64,000 nucleotides of DNA from contig NZ_BAAAUN010000001.1 in the NCBI RefSeq assembly GCF_039533965.1, forward strand, positions 1,586,950 through 1,650,949, written 5' to 3'. The translations under genes and the position numbers were made by a program. This document shows, in pieces, positions 43,777 through 52,007 of this stretch. Under the pieces are notes generated by a model. That model had not been told where the DNA came from. It ran no database searches and saw nothing but the letters and a program-made list of their open reading frames with translations. This DNA comes from Microbacterium luteolum. GTDB taxonomy: Bacteria; Actinomycetota; Actinomycetes; Actinomycetales; Microbacteriaceae. The number at the start of each line of letters is the position of its first letter. Position 1 is the stretch's first letter.

Positions 43777-46670
43777 TCCGTGCCTCCTCTGATCCTGATC
43801 GCCAGGGCGAGCATCGCGCTCGCCGCACCGGCGACGAGTGCGGTCAGCACCGGCACGATCCCGCTCGACCATCCCAGCAGGATCGACGCCAGCACGGCGA
43901 TCGCTCCCGTCGCGATCAGCGCTGGGACGCCGATCGTCACGCCCTCCACGCGCTGAGCCATGGCGATCTGCGATCCGGTCCAGCCAGCCGCACGAAGCAA
44001 CGACCACTGCTCCGCCCGACGTTCGAGATCCACTCGTCTGGCCACTCGGGCGAGCAGCAGACCACCGACGATGCCGATCACCCCGAGCACCGCCTGCGGC
44101 AGCACCTGCTGCGCGGACGAGAGCAGCGCGAGACTGCTCTGCCCGGCGTGCAGACGTCCCGACATCATCGTCTCGGCAACCGCCGCGGCGGCCACGCCGA
44201 CGACGATCACGGCGAAGAGGTGCACGAGGCTCGTCGGCGCGTGGACCAGCGCCTGGCGCACTCCGAATCCCGCGACGGTGCGCGCTCCGACCCTGTGTGA
44301 CCGACGATCGGCGGGCGTAGCCCCTCCGCGACGCGATGCCTCGAGAATCGCCAGAGCGGACGTGAGCGAGAGCACGACCACACTCAGCCCTCCGGCGACT
44401 CCGGCGAGGGGTGAGAATCCGGAGAGCAACCAGGCGGCGGCAGAGACGATCGCCACCGTGAGCAGGCCGGGGAGCTCTTCGGCCGCGAACCAGCGGAGAA
44501 TCCGATGTCGCGTGAACCCGATCTCGCGCAGGACCACGGCCACGTTCCGTCGCGCGGGCACCGCGGCGAACTGGGTCGCACCGAGCAGGAGAAGCCCCGC
44601 GGCGAGCGCGATGCCGAGCATCGCCCACACGGTCGACGACACCGCGAGCTCCACTCGCGCTGCCGCGCCGAGTTCAGACCAGCTCTGCACGATCGTTCCG
44701 AGTCGTCCGACGGACTGCGGCTGGGCCGGATCATCGGTGCCGAAGGCGTATCCGTCGACGGCCAGTTCGACCGCTCGCGGCGAGGAGCCGGCGATGATCG
44801 TCGCGGTGAATCCCGCCTCCTCGATCTGTTGAGCCACCCGCACGACTTCGCGCTGCGCTGCGGGCGTGTATCCGTCGAGCCCGCCGACGCGCACTCGGAC
44901 GGAGGCGATCGGTGATTCGTCGCCCCACAGCGCCGCGCTTCGGATCGATCCGATCGCTACCGTGCGTGGCGACACCAACCCGAGCCCGGAGACGCTGGGG
45001 CGCATCGTCGCTCCGGCGTTCTCGCCGCCGATGATCGTCGAATCGACTGCACCGTATGCACCGATCGGCACGTAATCCGCGGCGGCTTCATCGATGGCCA
45101 ACGCGTCGGGATCGAACGACCCGACGGGGATCGCCGTCGAGCCTTCCCGCTCGGTGCGACTGGCATCGCTGAACAGCGAAGGCGAGGTGTACGCCGACTC
45201 GGTTCCCGCTCGCGCGGGGTCGGCACCAAGCTGCAGGGAGTCCGCAAACGCTCCATATGCGTGCAGCGCGGCCGAGTAGCCGGACGGTTCCAGCACGATC
45301 CCGCCGTCCGACGAGCCGTAGACGGCCGGCGCTCCCTTGCCGATGGTCTGGATGCGCAGACTGTTCCACGACACGACTCCCGCGTCGGCGACGGCGGAGG
45401 TGCCCGGCCAGGCCACTCGTTCGGCACCGGCAAGGAACGGGTTCAGCAGGCTCGACACATCGGCGACGCTGGTGCCCAGCGGTGCGCCGATGCCGTCGGT
45501 GTCAATGCCGGCAGGAAGGACGTAGCCGTCGCCGCTCCGTTCGGCGCCGCCGAATCCCTCGATCTCGATCTTCAACGTCAGCGGGGCGATCTCAGCCTCG
45601 CTCACGATGAGCGGCGTGAAGCCGGCGCCGGCGATCCCGGCTCGGATCTGCGCGTCGAGATCCTCCCCGTTGTCACGAAGCAGGCGGCGGATGTCGTCGA
45701 TGGCGGCCGGATCGTTCAGAGCCGTGGCTGCGCCCAGTTCCGCTGCCAGCATCGCGTTGAATCCGGCACCGAACTCCGCTCCCGGACCCTCCGCCCATGC
45801 CTGCATCGCCTCGACGTCGGCCTGGTCCACGTCGGCGACCGACAGAAGCGGTTCGAGGAAGGCACCCTCGTCGCCGAGAAGCGCACGTTCGGATGTCGGG
45901 TCGACGAGCGTGATCCTCGTCACCGGCTGCGGTGCGACGGGAAGCGCGAGGGCGATGACGTCTTCTCCCGGCGCAGCGTGCGCCCTGCTCCACTCCCCGG
46001 TGCCGCCCTGCGTCCCCGCCGCGGGACCGCTGCTCAGCGGGTTGTAGCAGAGCTCACTCACCAGCGCGGGGTAGCGTTGCCGGTCGACGTCGTGAGTCGT
46101 CCCGTTCCACCCGTAGCCGACAACTCCGTTCATGCACTCCTCGAGGGCTTCCGCGGACGGGGGGTCGTCTCCGACACCGTCCACGACCAGTGGGATGCTG
46201 GACCTCTCGACGATGCGCTCGCCGAGTCCGTCGTCCGTCGCGTAGGTGAGGGTCATCCGGTACGCCTGCGGTGGGATCGCTTGCTGGACCACGGCACGGG
46301 GCAGCACGACCGCTGGCGCGCTAGGCCGCAGAGCCGGGACGAGGATCTCTCCGATAGGTGCGGCGACCTCGACGTTCTCGACCGCGGCGATCCGCTGCCA
46401 GTCCGCGATGCTCAGCCCCGACGACCCTCCGGCGAGAGCGTTGGGCGGCAGGGCGTCACCGGTGACCGCGGGCTCTTCGTCCGGCGGCGTGACGAGGATG
46501 TCATAACTGCCGCGCCAGTTCTCGCTGATTGTCGTCCCCAGCGCGACGGCGGCGGCGGATTGCACCGCCGATCCGGCAACCGCGGTCGCACAGAGCAGCA
46601 CCACCGCGGTGAGACGCAGCGGCTGCCGTCGAAGCCGGCGGAACGGGCCGGGCACGCGCGACCGCGTCAC
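43773..46670 (-). CDS. Large FtsX-type ABC permease with extracellular domain
   Basis: A 965-residue permease. One TM lies near the N-terminus (LTAVVLLCATAVAGSAVQSA), then about 600 residues predicted outside the cell, then the FtsX-type C-terminal TM bundle (from about 690: VWAMLGIALAAGLLLLGATQ, then further helices to the end). GTG 46670 is chosen because it overlaps the preceding stop (GTGA). The topology suggests lipoprotein, peptide or drug handling at the envelope; the substrate is unknown. Confidence 0.85.
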   Translation of the reverse strand: MTRSRVPGPFRRLRRQPLRLTAVVLLCATAVAGSAVQSAAAVALGTTISENWRGSYDILVTPPDEEPAVTGDALPPNALAGGSSGLSIADWQRIAAVENVEVAAPIGEILVPALRPSAPAVVLPRAVVQQAIPPQAYRMTLTYATDDGLGERIVERSSIPLVVDGVGDDPPSAEALEECMNGVVGYGWNGTTHDVDRQRYPALVSELCYNPLSSGPAAGTQGGTGEWSRAHAAPGEDVIALALPVAPQPVTRITLVDPTSERALLGDEGAFLEPLLSVADVDQADVEAMQAWAEGPGAEFGAGFNAMLAAELGAATALNDPAAIDDIRRLLRDNGEDLDAQIRAGIAGAGFTPLIVSEAEIAPLTLKIEIEGFGGAERSGDGYVLPAGIDTDGIGAPLGTSVADVSSLLNPFLAGAERVAWPGTSAVADAGVVSWNSLRIQTIGKGAPAVYGSSDGGIVLEPSGYSAALHAYGAFADSLQLGADPARAGTESAYTSPSLFSDASRTEREGSTAIPVGSFDPDALAIDEAAADYVPIGAYGAVDSTIIGGENAGATMRPSVSGLGLVSPRTVAIGSIRSAALWGDESPIASVRVRVGGLDGYTPAAQREVVRVAQQIEEAGFTATIIAGSSPRAVELAVDGYAFGTDDPAQPQSVGRLGTIVQSWSELGAAARVELAVSSTVWAMLGIALAAGLLLLGATQFAAVPARRNVAVVLREIGFTRHRILRWFAAEELPGLLTVAIVSAAAWLLSGFSPLAGVAGGLSVVVLSLTSALAILEASRRGGATPADRRSHRVGARTVAGFGVRQALVHAPTSLVHLFAVIVVGVAAAAVAETMMSGRLHAGQSSLALLSSAQQVLPQAVLGVIGIVGGLLLARVARRVDLERRAEQWSLLRAAGWTGSQIAMAQRVEGVTIGVPALIATGAIAVLASILLGWSSGIVPVLTALVAGAASAMLALAIRIRGGTE

Positions 46671-47278
46671 CGCCCGGTCTCCGTGCACACGGCGATCCGC
46701 TGTTCGTCGTCGCGGGCAAACAGTACGATCGTGGCGCGGGCGTCGACGCAGATCGTGGGGGTGACGGCGGCGACTCCGGACCGCAGCCGAAGCGGAGCGA
46801 ACGACGCGCCCTCGACCACGAACCCCGGGGCGGCGGCCGTCGTCTCGTCGAAAAGCCCTGCGGCGACCGCCACGACCGTCTCCGGTGTCGAGTCGGCCAT
46901 GTCGGCCGCGTCCGAGGCAAGCAGCTCACGGGCCGCGCTGCACAGGGCAACCTCGTCCGTGTCCTCGGCCGCCGGGACGCGATACGACACGGTGAAGAAC
47001 GGCGCGTCCGCTGCGTCGCCCCCGTCGATGCAGAGCACTCGGGCGTCGACGGTGCTCGCCGCCGGGGCGGGTGCCGCGTCAGGACTGCCGAACACGCCGG
47101 ACAGAGCAGCGGCGGCGTACGACCCGCTCACGACGGTCACCGCGCTGAGAGCCAGGACCGCGACGCGCATGAGCAGCCGCCGACGACGGCTCATCTCGTC
47201 GATGCGTTCCTCGATCTGCTCGCCGATCACCCCGAGGGCGGCATCGAGGTAGATGCCTTCCTTGGGCCCGTTGTTCAT
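46667..47278 (-). CDS. Single-TM protein with cysteine-bearing extracellular domain
   Basis: A 203-residue protein: about 30 cytosolic residues, a basic stop RRRRLL, one TM (about 37-60), and an extracellular domain with four Cys residues in LCIDGG, ALCSAA, TICVDA and AVCTET, which could make two disulfides. It is coupled to the sigma gene (ATGA) and to the permease (GTGA). The position is that of an anti-sigma factor, but the zinc anti-sigma motif HxxxCxxC is absent and the cytosolic part is very short. No family recognised. Confidence 0.75.
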   Translation of the reverse strand: MNNGPKEGIYLDAALGVIGEQIEERIDEMSRRRRLLMRVAVLALSAVTVVSGSYAAAALSGVFGSPDAAPAPAASTVDARVLCIDGGDAADAPFFTVSYRVPAAEDTDEVALCSAARELLASDAADMADSTPETVVAVAAGLFDETTAAAPGFVVEGASFAPLRLRSGVAAVTPTICVDARATIVLFARDDEQRIAVCTETGR

Positions 47279-47805
47279 GTTTCACCTCGCAGCGCGACCC
47301 GGATACTCGCCCTCGCGCGTTGCAGGCGTTTCGCGAGGGCGGCGGAGGAGAGCCCGAGATGCGCTGCCGCCTCGTCGTAGGAGTACCCCTCGACGAGGCA
47401 CAGGTGAATGATCCGCCGATCGATGCCGCCGAGACGATCAACCGCCTGCCGCACCCAGCTGAGCTCCTCCATCCGCTCCTGCCGCACCCGATCTCCGGGA
47501 AGGAGCTCCTCGACCAGCGGCAGAGCCGAGCGCCGTGCACGCGTCGCGTTGCGGCAGAGATTGCGACATGTGACGAGCAGCCAGGGAAGCGCCGAAGACT
47601 CGTGGATGCGGATGTCGCGCAGTCGCCGCCAGGCGATCAGGAAGGCCTCCTGCACGATGTCCTCGGCATCCGAATCCGCGCGCATCATGCTCCACGCGTA
47701 GAGGTACACCGCCTTGGAATGCCGCGCGTACAGGGCGGAGAAGGCGCCGCGATCACCTCGTCGGGCGAGCCGGATCAGCTCGCCGTCGGCCTCGGTGGCA
47801 TACAT
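47275..47805 (-). CDS. ECF-type RNA polymerase sigma factor
   Basis: A 176-residue sigma factor. Sigma2: LIRLARRGDRGAFSALYARH and DAEDIVQEAFLIAWRRL; sigma4: YSYDEAAAHLGLSSAALAKR. ATG 47805 has AGGGAG 5 bp upstream; an in-frame ATG at 47865 is weaker. It heads the sigma/TM protein/permease/ATPase operon and likely controls it. Confidence 0.9.
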   Translation of the reverse strand: MYATEADGELIRLARRGDRGAFSALYARHSKAVYLYAWSMMRADSDAEDIVQEAFLIAWRRLRDIRIHESSALPWLLVTCRNLCRNATRARRSALPLVEELLPGDRVRQERMEELSWVRQAVDRLGGIDRRIIHLCLVEGYSYDEAAAHLGLSSAALAKRLQRARASIRVALRGET

Positions 47806-47902
47806 CGGTCTCCCTGCGTCTTCCTGCCCGCTCTCATCATGCAGTGTCCGGTGGAGCGAGTTCATGACATCCGCAGCGAAATCGCTCGGCGCCCGTCGGC
47901 GC

Positions 47903-48145
47903 TCACCCGCCGTCGACGACAGAATCGAGCCGCCGCGCGAGACCCGAACGGGAACGCAGTCCGAGCTTGCGGAGGATCGTCCCGACGTGGCTCTCCACGG
48001 TGCGCACGCTCACGTGCAGGGATACGGCCACCTCGCGGTTGCTGAGTCCGTCTGCCACCAGTTCCGCGACCTCTGTCTCTCGTCTCGTGAGCTCGCTGTT
48101 CGCTCTCGTCGGCGCTTCCTCAGTCACGGCTATCCCCTCGTGCAT
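47903..48145 (-). CDS. Short LuxR-type HTH protein (possible fragment)
   Basis: About 80 residues, mostly one LuxR C-terminal HTH: LTRRETEVAELVADGLSNRE, then VSVRTVESHVGTILRKLGLRS. ATG 48145 has AGGG upstream; ATG 48184 is the alternative. No receiver or sensor domain is present. It ends at the border of the inserted segment (repeat copy 2 is 58 bp upstream of its start), so it may be the 3' remnant of a larger regulator or a true small regulator. Confidence 0.6.
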   Translation of the reverse strand: MHEGIAVTEEAPTRANSELTRRETEVAELVADGLSNREVAVSLHVSVRTVESHVGTILRKLGLRSRSGLARRLDSVVDGG

Positions 48146-48202
48146 CGTCACCCTGAGGTGTCGAGCGGGGACGGTTCGTGACATTCCGGATTCGGTGCCC
48201 GT

Positions 48203-48227
48203 CGATTCACAACAGGAATGCGTCAAT
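48203..48227 (+). repeat. 25-bp direct repeat, copy 2
   Basis: Identical to 42997-43021 and in the same orientation. It lies 53 bp upstream of the MFS start at 48281, where a LysR-type operator would be expected. Confidence 0.95.
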
Positions 48228-48280
48228 CGGGCGCGAACGGGTGTTGGAGGTGAGAGGCGACCCCGGCGCACCCTGGAGCC

Positions 48281-49525
48281 ATGGACACGCTCCGCTCCCG
48301 CCACCGCATCATCACCCTCAGCCACGGGCTGACCGGCCTGATGACCGCCGTGTGGGGCGCCGGGCTCCCCGCGCTCGACGCGCGCCTCGACCTCGGTCCG
48401 GCAGCTCTCGGCGTGATGCTGCTCGTCGTGGCGGGGTTCGCCCTGCTGGCGATGCGTGCCGCCGGCCGCTTCTCCGGGACGGACGGACGGATGCTGGCGG
48501 CGGCGCTGCCCTGTGCCGGCGCCGCCCTCATGCTGGCGGGCGTCGCCCCGTCTCTTCCCATGCTGCTGCTCGCGGCCGGACTGTTCGGTCTGAGCTGCGG
48601 CGCGACGAACATCGCGCTCAGCTCCCAGGCGATGGCGGTGGAGGCCGCGATGGGTCGGCCGGTGATCGCCCGCATGCACGGCTGCTGGACGCTCGGCGCC
48701 GCGGGCGGCGGACTGCTGCTCGCCGCCGCTCTGCACGCGGGCCTGGACAGTCGACTCGCGATCTCCGGCGGCGCGGGCCTCCTCGTGGCGGCATCCGCCC
48801 TCGTGGGGATGCGGCTGCGCGGGCTGCCGGCGACGGAGGCTCACGAGACCGCGCTCGACCGGCCCGCTGAGGAGGACGCGCGAGACGACGCGCCCGCTCC
48901 CCTGCGATCGGGGCACCTCGTCGCCCTGGGCGCGCTGGGGGCGGCGGCCTTCCTGACCGAAGGCGCCGCCACCGACTGGGCGGGCGTGCACGCGACCCGG
49001 ATCCTCGGAGCGGATCCGGCGACCGGCTCCCTGGTCTACGGCATCTTCTTCGCCGCGATGACCGTGATGCGGTTCGCCGGGGACGCGCTCCGTCGAACGC
49101 TCGGACCGCTGCACACCGTCCGCCTCACCAGCGGCCTCGCCGCGATCGGCTATGCGGCCGTGCTGGCGTCGGGTCTGCTGCCCGATCGACCGATCGCCGT
49201 GCTCATCGCCCTCCTGGGCTGGGCCCTCGCGGGCGCAGGAACCGCTCTGATCTGGCCGATCGTGATCGGCACGCTCGCCGAGCGCGGCGAGACCGCTCGG
49301 AGACTCTCCGTCGTCACGATGATCAGCTATGGGGGCGGCCTCCTCGGCCCCGCCCTGATCGGCTTCCTCGCCGCCGCGGGGACCCTGCCCGTCGCGTTGC
49401 TGCTGCCCGCGGGCCTCGCCGTACTCACCGCGATCGCCGCGCCCGCCGTGATCCGCCGCTGCCGCCGCATCCGCCCGGCGTCGTCCTCTACGCCCCTGAC
49501 CACCGCAGTACCCCAGAAGCAGTGA
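48281..49525 (+). CDS. MFS transporter (12 TM), likely LysR target
   Basis: A 414-residue permease with 12 hydrophobic segments. It starts MDTLRSRHRIITLSHGLTGL and resembles the YfcJ/fucose-permease-like MFS group; GCWTLGAAGGGLLLAAALHA is in TM5. CACCCT lies 6 bp before ATG 48281. A copy of the LysR-type box is 53 bp upstream, linking it to the LysR gene at 42056. Substrate unknown. Confidence 0.87.
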   Translation: MDTLRSRHRIITLSHGLTGLMTAVWGAGLPALDARLDLGPAALGVMLLVVAGFALLAMRAAGRFSGTDGRMLAAALPCAGAALMLAGVAPSLPMLLLAAGLFGLSCGATNIALSSQAMAVEAAMGRPVIARMHGCWTLGAAGGGLLLAAALHAGLDSRLAISGGAGLLVAASALVGMRLRGLPATEAHETALDRPAEEDARDDAPAPLRSGHLVALGALGAAAFLTEGAATDWAGVHATRILGADPATGSLVYGIFFAAMTVMRFAGDALRRTLGPLHTVRLTSGLAAIGYAAVLASGLLPDRPIAVLIALLGWALAGAGTALIWPIVIGTLAERGETARRLSVVTMISYGGGLLGPALIGFLAAAGTLPVALLLPAGLAVLTAIAAPAVIRRCRRIRPASSSTPLTTAVPQKQ

Positions 49526-49544
49526 CCGAGAGAAGGAGAATCCC

Positions 49545-50357
49545 ATGAACATCACCTCGACCCTCGACCGCCCGGACGCGCGCCTCCACTACGAGGTGCG
49601 CGGGGCAGGTCCGCTCCTCGCCCTGATCGGCTCGCCGATGGATGCCGACGCCTTCGCTCCGTTCGCCGACGAGCTGGCGTCCGACCACACCGTGCTCACC
49701 GCCGACCCTCGCGGGATCAAGCGCAGCACCGTCGCGGATCCGACACGCGATTCGAGCCCTGCCGTGCGCGCGGCGGATCTCGCCGCCCTCGTCGAGCACG
49801 TCGATCGCGGACCGGCGACGGTCTTCGGCTCGAGCGGCGGCGCCGTGACCGTCCTCGCGCTCGCACAGGATCGGCCGGACCTCGTCGACGTCGTGATCGC
49901 CCACGAACCCCCGCTGCTGCGTCTGCTCCCCGATCACGTCGAGCAACTGCAGACCGCGGAGGATCTCATCGCGCTCGCCCTCGGCGGCGACCGCCTCGGC
50001 GCGTGGCGGATGTTCTTCGCACAGGCGAACATCGCGATGCCGGAGGAGGTTCTCGTGCAGTGGTTCGGCGGGGATGCCGATCCGCAGAGCCTCGCCGACG
50101 AGCAGTTCTGGTTCGCGCGCGAATACCTCGGCAGCGTCGGCTGGCAGCCCGATCTCGACGTGCTGCGGCGTGCAGACGTGCGGTTCGTGCTCGGCATCGG
50201 CGAGGAGTCGGTGGGCCAGCTGTGCGAGCGCACGACCACCGCCCTGGGCGTGCAGCTCGACGTCGCGCCGACGAGGTTCCCCGGCGATCACACCGGCTTC
50301 GTCGACCACCCGGCCGCGTTCGCCGCTCGGCTGCGGGACGTGCTCGAGAACCTGTGA
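49545..50357 (+). CDS. Alpha/beta-hydrolase
   Basis: A 270-residue hydrolase. The nucleophile elbow is VFGSSGGAVTVLAL (GSSGG, Ser near residue 105), the acid is in the LGIGEES region and the His in GDHTGFVDHP near the end. It starts 20 bp after the MFS gene with AGAAGGAGA upstream of ATG, so both form an operon. Substrate unknown. Confidence 0.88.
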   Translation: MNITSTLDRPDARLHYEVRGAGPLLALIGSPMDADAFAPFADELASDHTVLTADPRGIKRSTVADPTRDSSPAVRAADLAALVEHVDRGPATVFGSSGGAVTVLALAQDRPDLVDVVIAHEPPLLRLLPDHVEQLQTAEDLIALALGGDRLGAWRMFFAQANIAMPEEVLVQWFGGDADPQSLADEQFWFAREYLGSVGWQPDLDVLRRADVRFVLGIGEESVGQLCERTTTALGVQLDVAPTRFPGDHTGFVDHPAAFAARLRDVLENL

Positions 50358-50359
50358 GA

Positions 50360-50393
50360 GGAGGAGGGGTGCGCATCGGCGCACCCCTCCTCC
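50360..50393. terminator. 15-bp hairpin between convergent genes
   Basis: GGAGGAGGGGTGCGC (50360-50374) and its complement (50379-50393) with loop ATCG. It lies directly after the hydrolase stop and before the erm stop. No T-run follows on either strand, so it may act bidirectionally without a U tract. Confidence 0.6.
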
Positions 50394-50395
50394 CC

Positions 50396-51163
50396 TCAGA
50401 CCGGTCGTCCGATCTGCTGCCACAGCCCGGCCCACTGCTCCGGTCCGAGGTCGCGCGGGAGTCGCGTGTCCGCGGCACCGGCCGCCGCCAGCGCCTGCCG
50501 CGCCCGCGACCTCGCGACCCGGCCCGCGGTGGCCACGACGGCGTCGAGGGTCGCCCCGCGGGCTGTGAACATCGCCCGGACGAACCCCTCATGCGCACGG
50601 CGCTCGGCGACCGGCACGAGCGGTGAGCCGCGGCGAGTGATCGACAGCAGGCCGCCGTCGACACTGGGCTGCGGCGAGAAGCCCCACGCCGGGACGCGCC
50701 CTTCGAGAGCGAACTCGAACCACGGCGCCGACTGCGCGGTCAGCATGGTGCCGCCGCCGACCCCGGCGCGCTTGCGCGCGACCTCCCACTGGGTCAGCAG
50801 GACGGCCTCGCGCCACCGCCCCGTCGACAGCAGCCGCCGCAGGATCGGAGTGGTCAGGTGGAAGGGGATGTTGCCGACCACCACGTCGGCGTCGAGCGGA
50901 TGGCGCGTCGCGTCCGCGTGCTCGACGCGCACGCTCGGCAATCGCCCGCGCAGTCGGCGGACCCGATGCTCATCGATGTCGATCGCCGTGACCGGTCGTC
51001 CCAGTTCGGCCAGCGAGCGGGTGAGTGCGCCGTCGCCGGCGCCGAGTTCGAGGATCGACCCGGACGTTCCCCGGACGATCGTCGTGATGCGTCCGAGGGT
51101 GGGGCGATGGGTGAGGAAGTTCTGGCCGAGTTCGTGGCGGCCGCCATGGATCGAGCGAGGCAT
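50396..51163 (-). CDS. Erm-type 23S rRNA adenine-N6 dimethyltransferase
   Basis: A 255-residue KsgA/Erm-family methyltransferase. HELGQNFLTHRPTLGRI is the Erm-type N-terminus, LELGAGDGALT (GAGDG, residues 41-45) binds SAM, and GNIPFH (Asn98) is motif IV that holds the target adenine. It is the Erm group rather than KsgA by its N-terminus and length. Methylation of A2058 in 23S rRNA blocks macrolides, lincosamides and streptogramin B. A leader peptide and hairpins lie upstream. Confidence 0.9.
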   Translation of the reverse strand: MPRSIHGGRHELGQNFLTHRPTLGRITTIVRGTSGSILELGAGDGALTRSLAELGRPVTAIDIDEHRVRRLRGRLPSVRVEHADATRHPLDADVVVGNIPFHLTTPILRRLLSTGRWREAVLLTQWEVARKRAGVGGGTMLTAQSAPWFEFALEGRVPAWGFSPQPSVDGGLLSITRRGSPLVPVAERRAHEGFVRAMFTARGATLDAVVATAGRVARSRARQALAAAGAADTRLPRDLGPEQWAGLWQQIGRPV

Positions 51164-51164
51164 G

Positions 51165-51277
51165 AGTGCGCTCCAGAAGAATGATTCGGAGCACCTCGAA
51201 GGTGGCAGGACGCAGAGAGTAGCGTCAGTGAGGACTGCCCGTCCCGAGGTGCGATGACATCTCGGTGGACGGCGCGC
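51165..51277 (-). promoter_or_regulatory. Hairpins over the erm translation start
   Basis: On the minus strand GTGCTCC (51188-51194) can pair with GGAGCGCAC (51165-51173), which holds the erm Shine-Dalgarno, or CACCT/AGGTG (51192-51204) can pair instead. Further upstream a 9-bp stem ACGGCGCGC/GCGCGCCGT spans 51269-51302. These could serve as a translational attenuator. Confidence 0.45.
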
Positions 51278-51301
51278 AGATGCGTGCGAGCGGGCGCGCC
51301 G

Positions 51302-51367
51302 TCAGGCGCGGCGGTCGCGGAACACGAGGGTGCGCCCCATCACGGGCGCGAAGCATATTGTTCCCAT
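51302..51367 (-). CDS. Putative leaderless erm leader peptide
   Basis: A 21-codon reading MGTICFAPV...GRTLVFRDRRA. TAGGCT (51375-51380, minus strand) lies 7 bp before its ATG, so the transcript should begin at or near the start codon. FRDRR contains an Arg-X-Arg motif, the type at which macrolide-bound ribosomes stall. The position ahead of erm and the hairpins behind it fit drug-induced attenuation. Translation is not proven. Confidence 0.5.
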   Translation of the reverse strand: MGTICFAPVMGRTLVFRDRRA

Positions 51368-51404
51368 GGCCGCCAGCCTAGCGACCCCCAGGACGCGGTT
51401 CCAC

Positions 51405-52007
51405 TCAGATCCAGCCGCGTTCCTCGGCGATCAGCACGGCCTGCTGCCGGGTGCCGACGTGCAGCTTCCCGAGGATCACCGAGATGTGGTTGCGGACGGT
51501 TCCCGGCGCGAGCGCGAGGGCACGGGCGATCTGTCCCGTCGTCTCCCCCCGCCGCCCGGCACGCAGCACATCCAGCTCGCGGTCGGTCAGCGGCGAGCGC
51601 TCGTCGCTGAGCGCATCGGCCGCGATCTCCGGGTCGACGTAGCGGGCCCCCGCGGCGACCCTCCTGATGACGGCGGCGACCTCGTCGGCACCGCGGGACT
51701 TCGGCAGGAACCCCGCGACGCCGGATGCCAGCGCGCGACGCAGCACGCCGGGACGCGCGTGACGGGTGACGACGACGCAGCGCGTCGCGATCGCCCGATT
51801 CAGACGCTCGGCGACCTGCACGCCGTCGAGCCCCGGCATCTCGAGGTCGAGCAGGCAGACGTCGGGCTGCAGGCGCAGGGCCTCGGCGACCGCCTGCTCC
51901 CCGTCCTCGCACTCGGCGACGACCTCGATGTCGTCCTCCAGCCGCAGCAGAGCCGCCAGCGCGGACCGGATCATCCCCTCGTCATCGGCGAGCAGCACGC
52001 GGATCAT
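51405..52007 (-). CDS. NarL/LuxR-type response regulator
   Basis: A 200-residue regulator: receiver domain MIRVLLADDEGMIRSALAAL with the phospho-acceptor Asp54 in CLLDLEMPGLDG, and a LuxR HTH from about residue 138 (LTDRELDVLRAGRRGETTGQ). It overlaps the kinase stop (ATGA). Resembles DesR/LiaR-type regulators. Erm is downstream on the same strand. Confidence 0.92.
   Translation of the reverse strand: MIRVLLADDEGMIRSALAALLRLEDDIEVVAECEDGEQAVAEALRLQPDVCLLDLEMPGLDGVQVAERLNRAIATRCVVVTRHARPGVLRRALASGVAGFLPKSRGADEVAAVIRRVAAGARYVDPEIAADALSDERSPLTDRELDVLRAGRRGETTGQIARALALAPGTVRNHISVILGKLHVGTRQQAVLIAEERGWI

Larger units (their letters stand above)
43022..48202. mobile_element. Candidate 5.2-kb inserted segment bounded by 25-bp direct repeats
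   Basis: The segment separates a LysR gene from a divergent MFS gene that look like a standard regulator/target pair. It carries, all on the minus strand, an ABC ATPase, an FtsX-like permease, a one-TM protein, an ECF sigma factor and a short LuxR-type HTH gene. The same 25 bp is found at both borders. No integrase, transposase or terminal inverted repeats are visible, so the mechanism is unknown. Confidence 0.55.

Noticed and set aside
43022..48202. Insertion sequence or integrative element with its own recombinase
   Set aside because: No transposase, integrase, tRNA gene or terminal inverted repeat is visible, so only a candidate inserted segment is reported.
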